This document shows positions 59,470-64,000 of a stretch of DNA of 64,000 bases, piece by piece. Every line of letters starts with the position of its first letter. Position 1 is the stretch's first letter. The notes under the pieces were generated by a model. It searched no databases, had not been told where the DNA came from, and worked only from the letters and a program-made list of their open reading frames with translations. The position numbers were made by a program, and so were the translations under genes. This stretch comes from Callorhinus ursinus (Eukaryota; Chordata; Mammalia; Carnivora; Otariidae), in the NCBI RefSeq assembly GCF_003265705.1, contig NW_020312902.1, forward strand, positions 11,651,469 through 11,715,468. Direction: 5' to 3'.

Positions 59470-62040
59470 AATGCACACATGTATTTTACTTTTCTGTTGC
59501 CCCAGAATCAGGAACAGTGAATAAATCAGCTCAGTGTTTAATTTTATAGCTTCTAGATTACCTAAAAGCCCTTGTTACTCGGTTCATTTAATTTATATTA
59601 ATTGAGTAATTTTTAGCTCTAACTCCTGGCTGTGAACATACTGGAAACACAGCCCCTGCCTGCCCTCAAGGGGTTTGTAGCTGCTGAGGTGAGACTGCAG
59701 TTGGGACCCCCTCTGGGAGTTTGCAGCCTCACATCTGGCTTGAGGCCCAAGGGCACAGGGCTGGCATTTTGGAAGAGTGGCCAGGCAGGAAATTGGAAAG
59801 GGAAGAGCAAGGACAGACTGGGACCTGCCAGCACTTTGTCACTGTCTCTACCTTGAACCCTTGAAGCCTTCAGAGTGAACTGACTGCTACTCCCCTCTTG
59901 CCTTCCACATCTCACGTGTATTTCCTTTTGGTCAGTTCTAATCTGAAACTATATGGAGACCCTGGGAAAGATAGTTGTAGGTTGGCCAGGTTGATCCACT
60001 ACAAAATCACCACAGTCTACCCCTTGAAGACTTGGTACCTGGTACATCTTGTGAAACCATATATAATTTCTAAATACAAACAAAAACACAATTATGCTTC
60101 AGCCTACAATGATGAGATTGTCCCTCATACAACTTAAAACGTGATAAATGCCTCCCCAAAAAGATGAGAAAAATTTGCATATGTCACCTGGTTTTCAGGT
60201 GGTATTCCTCTTCTAGTTGAGTCGCGCTTCCCCTTTTTTTATAGTCTGTCACCAAAACGCTGAGATGTAAGGTCAGCCACTATTAACACATCTCGTGTTA
60301 AAACACTGAGAAGTGGGAGGAGGAGAAGGAAAAAGAAGATAGACACACAAATATACATTCATATTAAATCATGATAAGGGGGTGTTCCTGGGGAATGGTT
60401 TCTAGGGAAAGGGAATTGTCTGTTGTTAGGACAAAGATGAGAAGAAATTGATCGAAGAACTAGTACAGCAAAGTATCTAGAACACTGCCTGACACATACT
60501 GTATACCATCAACTCTAAAATCCCATCGAATGAAGATACACCCTTATTTTGTGTATTGTCAAAAAACTCTGCCCGTTAAACTTTATCATTTCAATGATTG
60601 TAAGATACCAGCTGATTTAAGAAATGTTAAAATGAAAAAATAAAAGTGAGCATTTTTGAATTGGCAAAATAGGTACTCTATAAATATTTATTGAATACGG
60701 GAAAATTGGAAAACGAATATGGGGTTGAGGTAACCATAGATACCTACTTTTAAAATCAAAGATTAGATAAGGTTGTCTTAGTAGGTAACTGATAAGATAT
60801 GGGATGGTAAATTCTAAACAGAATGGTAGAGAAGACCCAGAAATTGGCTCATTTGACTAGGTAGGAAGGAAAGGCAGAAGAAGTCAGAGGAAGATCCTAA
60901 AACCAACTCCCAGACTAGTGAATCCATGTAGATGACCAGCCAGCCCGGATGTGTTTATGAATGTGTTAAGAATTTTACCAGGATTCTTAGAGAACTTTGA
61001 CACTACCACATCTGACCTCTTATGAGTTGCAGGAATCCCTTCTACACAATTCTAGATAAATCGCTGAAAACAGCCTTTTGGATTGAGAATGAACTTTTTG
61101 TATCTGTCAGGATCTCTCTTTCTCTAAAGAGAATAACTACAACAGATGGACCTGTCCCACTGTTTTTTATTGTTTGGCTCTGGCGCTTAAAACATCAACA
61201 TCTCTAAACAAAACAATTCCATAATTTAGAGAAGGCTGTCAAGCTTTTCACAGGCATGGCAAGATGTGCCCTGAGGTGGAGGACAGAACCTGCTGCAGCA
61301 TTTATGAAATTTATGGTAAAGGGTTTTCCATGAGTGCCTGAAGTTTAAGGCAGATAAATACCAGAAGACAAATTCTACCAATAGTTGAATTACAAAGCCA
61401 TCATCATGTGCTGAACAGAGCAATTTTGTGACTTTATTGTGACAAGATGAAACTTGTTAGAATACTTATGTGCCTGGGATAGCTTCCGCATCACTTAACC
61501 CAGGGAACAAACTAGCTCTTCTAGAATGTGCCTCCTAGGAGCAGTTAGCCTTCCTGACTAATTCAGTAGCCAAGGAAAACAGGGTGCCTAAGAGAGAGGA
61601 ACCCCAAGCAGGTGCAGCTTACAGCTTCATCAACCACCGCTTCCCACTCACCCTCACACTTCACCAGTTCCTAGGCCACCATATTTCTGTCATCAGCTGT
61701 AATCAGGCCCTTCCCCTAGTAACCAGGGCAGCCCTAGAATTAGTAAAAACCCTGGCTGTCTACATTGTTTTCTACTTCTAAACAAATGAAGAGTAAGAAC
61801 ATCTCCATAATAAGAACCGGTTTTCCAATCTTACCATTTTTAAAATAGAATAACTTTCTTTTTTGTGATTGTTGAAATCTGTGAATCATAAACTTAGAAC
61901 AAATGAAATGCTACAGTGGCTTGCCTGCTTTATGTGATAAAATGGCATGACCCATCCTTTCCCTGGAGTGACAATGATTTAGAAAGACTAGAAAGAACAG
62001 ATCACTTTCCTATCTATAGTAATTTTGCTATTGGGTATGG
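59470..62040. other. Intronic sequence, nothing recognised
   Basis: Unique sequence. Faint L2/MIR wording near 59600-59690 and 60450-60710 is too weak to annotate. Confidence 0.5.
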
Positions 62041-62835
62041 TTTTTTTTTCTCCCTAACTTTTTATTTCAAAGTAATTTTACAATGAAAGAAGAATTGCAA
62101 AGAGAGGACAGAGAGTTCTCTTATGATCTTCAATCAGCTTCTCCTAAGTTAACATGTTTTATAACCGTGGAGCAGTATTTACAACTAAGAAATTAATATT
62201 GGTAAAAGGCTGTCGACTAAACTAGAAATTTTATTTGGATCCCCCCAGGTTTTCTACTAATGTCCCTTTTTTTCTGATCCAGGATCCAATCCAGAATCCC
62301 ACATGGCACTTATTTGTCTTACCTTTTAGTCTCTTTGGTCCTCAGTCATTCATTGTCTTTGATGGCCTGGACAGTTTTGAAGTGTACTACTCAGATATTT
62401 TTAGAATGTCCCTCAAATTGGGTTAGTCTGATATTTTCACATGATTACAGGGTTAGATAGATTGTTGGTAAGAATATCACAGAAATGATGTGCCCTTCTC
62501 ATGACATCATATCAAACAGTACAAGATATCAATATGTCTTATTACCAGTGATGTTAACCTTGATCGCTTGATGAAGGGAGGGTCGGCCACGTTTGTCCAT
62601 TGCAGAGTTACTGTTTTTCCTGTTCCATACGCTATTGGTTAAATCAAGTTACTAAGTCCAGTGCGTACTCAAGGGAAAGAGAATTAAGCTCCAACTCCTG
62701 GCAGGAAGAGTATCAAAAATTGTGTGAACATATGTTAAAAGCACCACAGTAATTAATAAATGCTTTGGGAGAGATACTTTGAGGCTATGCATTTCGCCCA
62801 CTAATTTCTGTATTCATCAGTGGATCTTGCCTGTC
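62041..62835 (-). mobile_element. Old L1M 3' end
   Basis: Read in reverse, it follows the characteristic old-L1 3' UTR: caggcaagatccactgatga, gagcttaattctctttccct, then catcactggtaataagacat and the end gagaactctctgtcctctct with an A-rich tail (poly-T at 62041). Diverged but continuous over about 800 bp. Any ORF here is coincidental. Confidence 0.75.
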
Positions 62836-63364
62836 ACAGTGATTTCTGTGGTGTCCTAATGGAAATTTTCTATTTCCATCATTTCCTGTATGTGTATTAA
62901 TTGAAATTCTGTAAGGAATAACTGGCCCATCTTGATCAATTATTTATTTATGCCATCGGTTAGTTGTTCAGCCAACAATGTGACCAGAAAAGATGGTGAG
63001 TAAACCCAATTCTGGATTATGTTTGTTGTCTCTTCTTCACCTCAGGTAACTCTGTGCCCTCACTCTAACCTCGTGGACCCATAATTCCTTTAGATGCTAG
63101 TATGCCATTAAGGTGCCACCTGCTAATTAAGGGCAAGATCTGTCTGCCTAGTAAAATTATTTTTAAGAAATATTTTAGGGTCTGACCTGAGATGAAGATC
63201 TCAGAAGGAAATGGATTTTCGTACTGACGGAGTCCCTTTATTGGTCCTAGAGGAGAGGATTTCCCCCCTCCCCCGACCCCGTAGTTCTGGGCTCTCCCCA
63301 GTTTGTTCAGTTGGGCATCTCATAGCACCTTCACTATCAGGAGGGTGACTTGTAGGTACTCACC

Positions 63365-63367
<3 letters not shown>

Positions 63368-63407
<40 letters not shown>
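63368..63407. repeat. (CA)n microsatellite
   Basis: About 20 uninterrupted CA units. Confidence 0.97.
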
Positions 63408-63409
<2 letters not shown>

Positions 63410-63541
63410 TTCCTCCCTTTCCCCATTTTCTTTGTCCTCACCAAAGAAAAAAGCAAGGTTTGCTGTTCCCTACCCAAAAACAAATCTCTATGAAAGGGTG
63501 CTGACCTCTTTTATTCAACAGTGATTTTAATTCCCAAAACA

Positions 63542-63654
63542 GGGGCGCCTGGCTGGCTCAGTTGGTGGAGCTCGTGACTCTTAATCTCAGGGTTGTGAGT
63601 TTGAGCCCCAGGGTGGGTGTAGAGATTACTTAAAAAAAAAAAATTAAAATCATT
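63542..63654 (+). mobile_element. Short SINEC variant
   Basis: Begins ggggcgcctggctggctcag, keeps the tRNA-like A and B boxes (ggttgtgagtttgagcccca), then goes straight to agattacttaaaaa without the CT-rich body. Perfect 13-bp target duplication aattcccaaaaca at 63529-63541 and 63655-63667. Confidence 0.93.
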
Positions 63655-63734
63655 AATTCCCAAAACAAACAATTCAGGTTCCAAACGAACCAACTAAAAA
63701 ATATGTGAAAAAGACAGCACAAGAAGTGGGTAAA

Positions 63735-63900
63735 TATCCTCGACAATTTAATCCTTCTTATAAATGAAAACTTGCATAAAATCATCTCTATAGATATAAG
63801 TCCCATGATCCTGAATAGGCATTCTATACAAGAAAAAAAAAGAGACAATGTAAAAATGTTGAATCTCACAAATAGGAAATAAAAGTTAAAACAAAAAGGA
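63735..63900 (+). mobile_element. Possible old L1 fragment
   Basis: The A-rich wording (caatgtaaaaatgttgaatc, tcacaaataggaaataaaag, ttaaaacaaaaagg) resembles the ORF2 region of old L1 elements. Short and diverged; low certainty. Confidence 0.35.
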
Positions 63901-63914
63901 TGTAAAAGTTAAAA

Positions 63915-64000
63915 GAGACACCTGGGTGGCTCAGTCGGTTAAGCATCTGCTTTTGGCTCAGGTCATGATCCTGGGGTCCTGGGATCGAACCCCATGTCGG
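63915..64000 (+). mobile_element. SINEC, cut by window end
   Basis: Starts agagacacctgggtggctca and runs through the B-box region (ggtcctgggatcgaacccca) to the last base. The rest lies outside the window. Confidence 0.95.

Larger units (their letters stand above)
48370..64000 (+). other. SORCS1: SORCS1 downstream intron (5' part)
   Basis: Starts with the donor gtaagt and runs to the window end without a recognisable next exon, so it is at least 15.6 kb. It carries SINECs, two L1 3' ends, many MIR copies, an old L1M 3' end and two microsatellites. Confidence 0.85.

Noticed and set aside
63303..63524. Open frame with a His-Thr repeat
   Set aside because: The repeat is the translation of a CA microsatellite.
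63542..63620. tRNA-like A and B boxes suggesting a tRNA gene
   Set aside because: The tRNA-like text is the head of a short SINEC with A-tail and target duplication; a cloverleaf is not expected to be intact.
1..64000. CRISPR array, phage or bacterial gene cluster
   Set aside because: No spaced direct repeats or prokaryotic gene organisation; all repeat structure is explained by mammalian retroelements and microsatellites.

Overview
The window is vertebrate nuclear DNA from a carnivoran mammal. It is intron-rich, has almost no long open reading frames, and is full of Can-SINEs (tRNA-Lys-derived SINEC elements). I count 15 copies, including one short variant and one cut by the window end; most carry readable target-site duplications. 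There are also several 5'-truncated young LINE-1 copies and a background of old MIR, L2, L1M and MaLR-type repeats. The L1 and SINEC subfamilies look caniform, possibly arctoid (bear, seal or mustelid-like). That last step is inference from pattern recognition.

The only protein-coding sequence I can support is two exons of one gene on the + strand, at 31342-31500 and 48296-48369. Joined, they encode part of a VPS10 domain that I recognise as SORCS1, a sortilin-family sorting receptor. Everything else is intron: at least 31.3 kb upstream of the first exon, 16.8 kb between the two, and at least 15.6 kb downstream. I did not find the preceding or following exon in the window.

Layout. 1-31341: upstream intron with ten SINECs, two L1 3' ends, an old L1M, a MaLR-type LTR, MIRs, L2s, and a tiny U2 snRNA retropseudogene with an 18-bp target-site duplication. 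31342-31500: first exon. 31501-48295: middle intron with a possible unannotated 87-nt in-frame cassette exon (32641-32727), an L1 interrupted by a 100-N assembly gap whose two flanks are near-identical, and a SINEC nested inside another L1. 48296-48369: second exon. 48370-64000: downstream intron with a SINEC 186 bp past the exon, many MIRs, a 1-kb L1 keeping an open ORF2 C-terminus, and an old L1M 3' end.

I saw no CRISPR array, operon, prokaryotic element or undescribed multi-gene system. The most useful observations are the candidate cassette exon, the likely false duplication at the assembly gap, and the U2 micro-retropseudogene.
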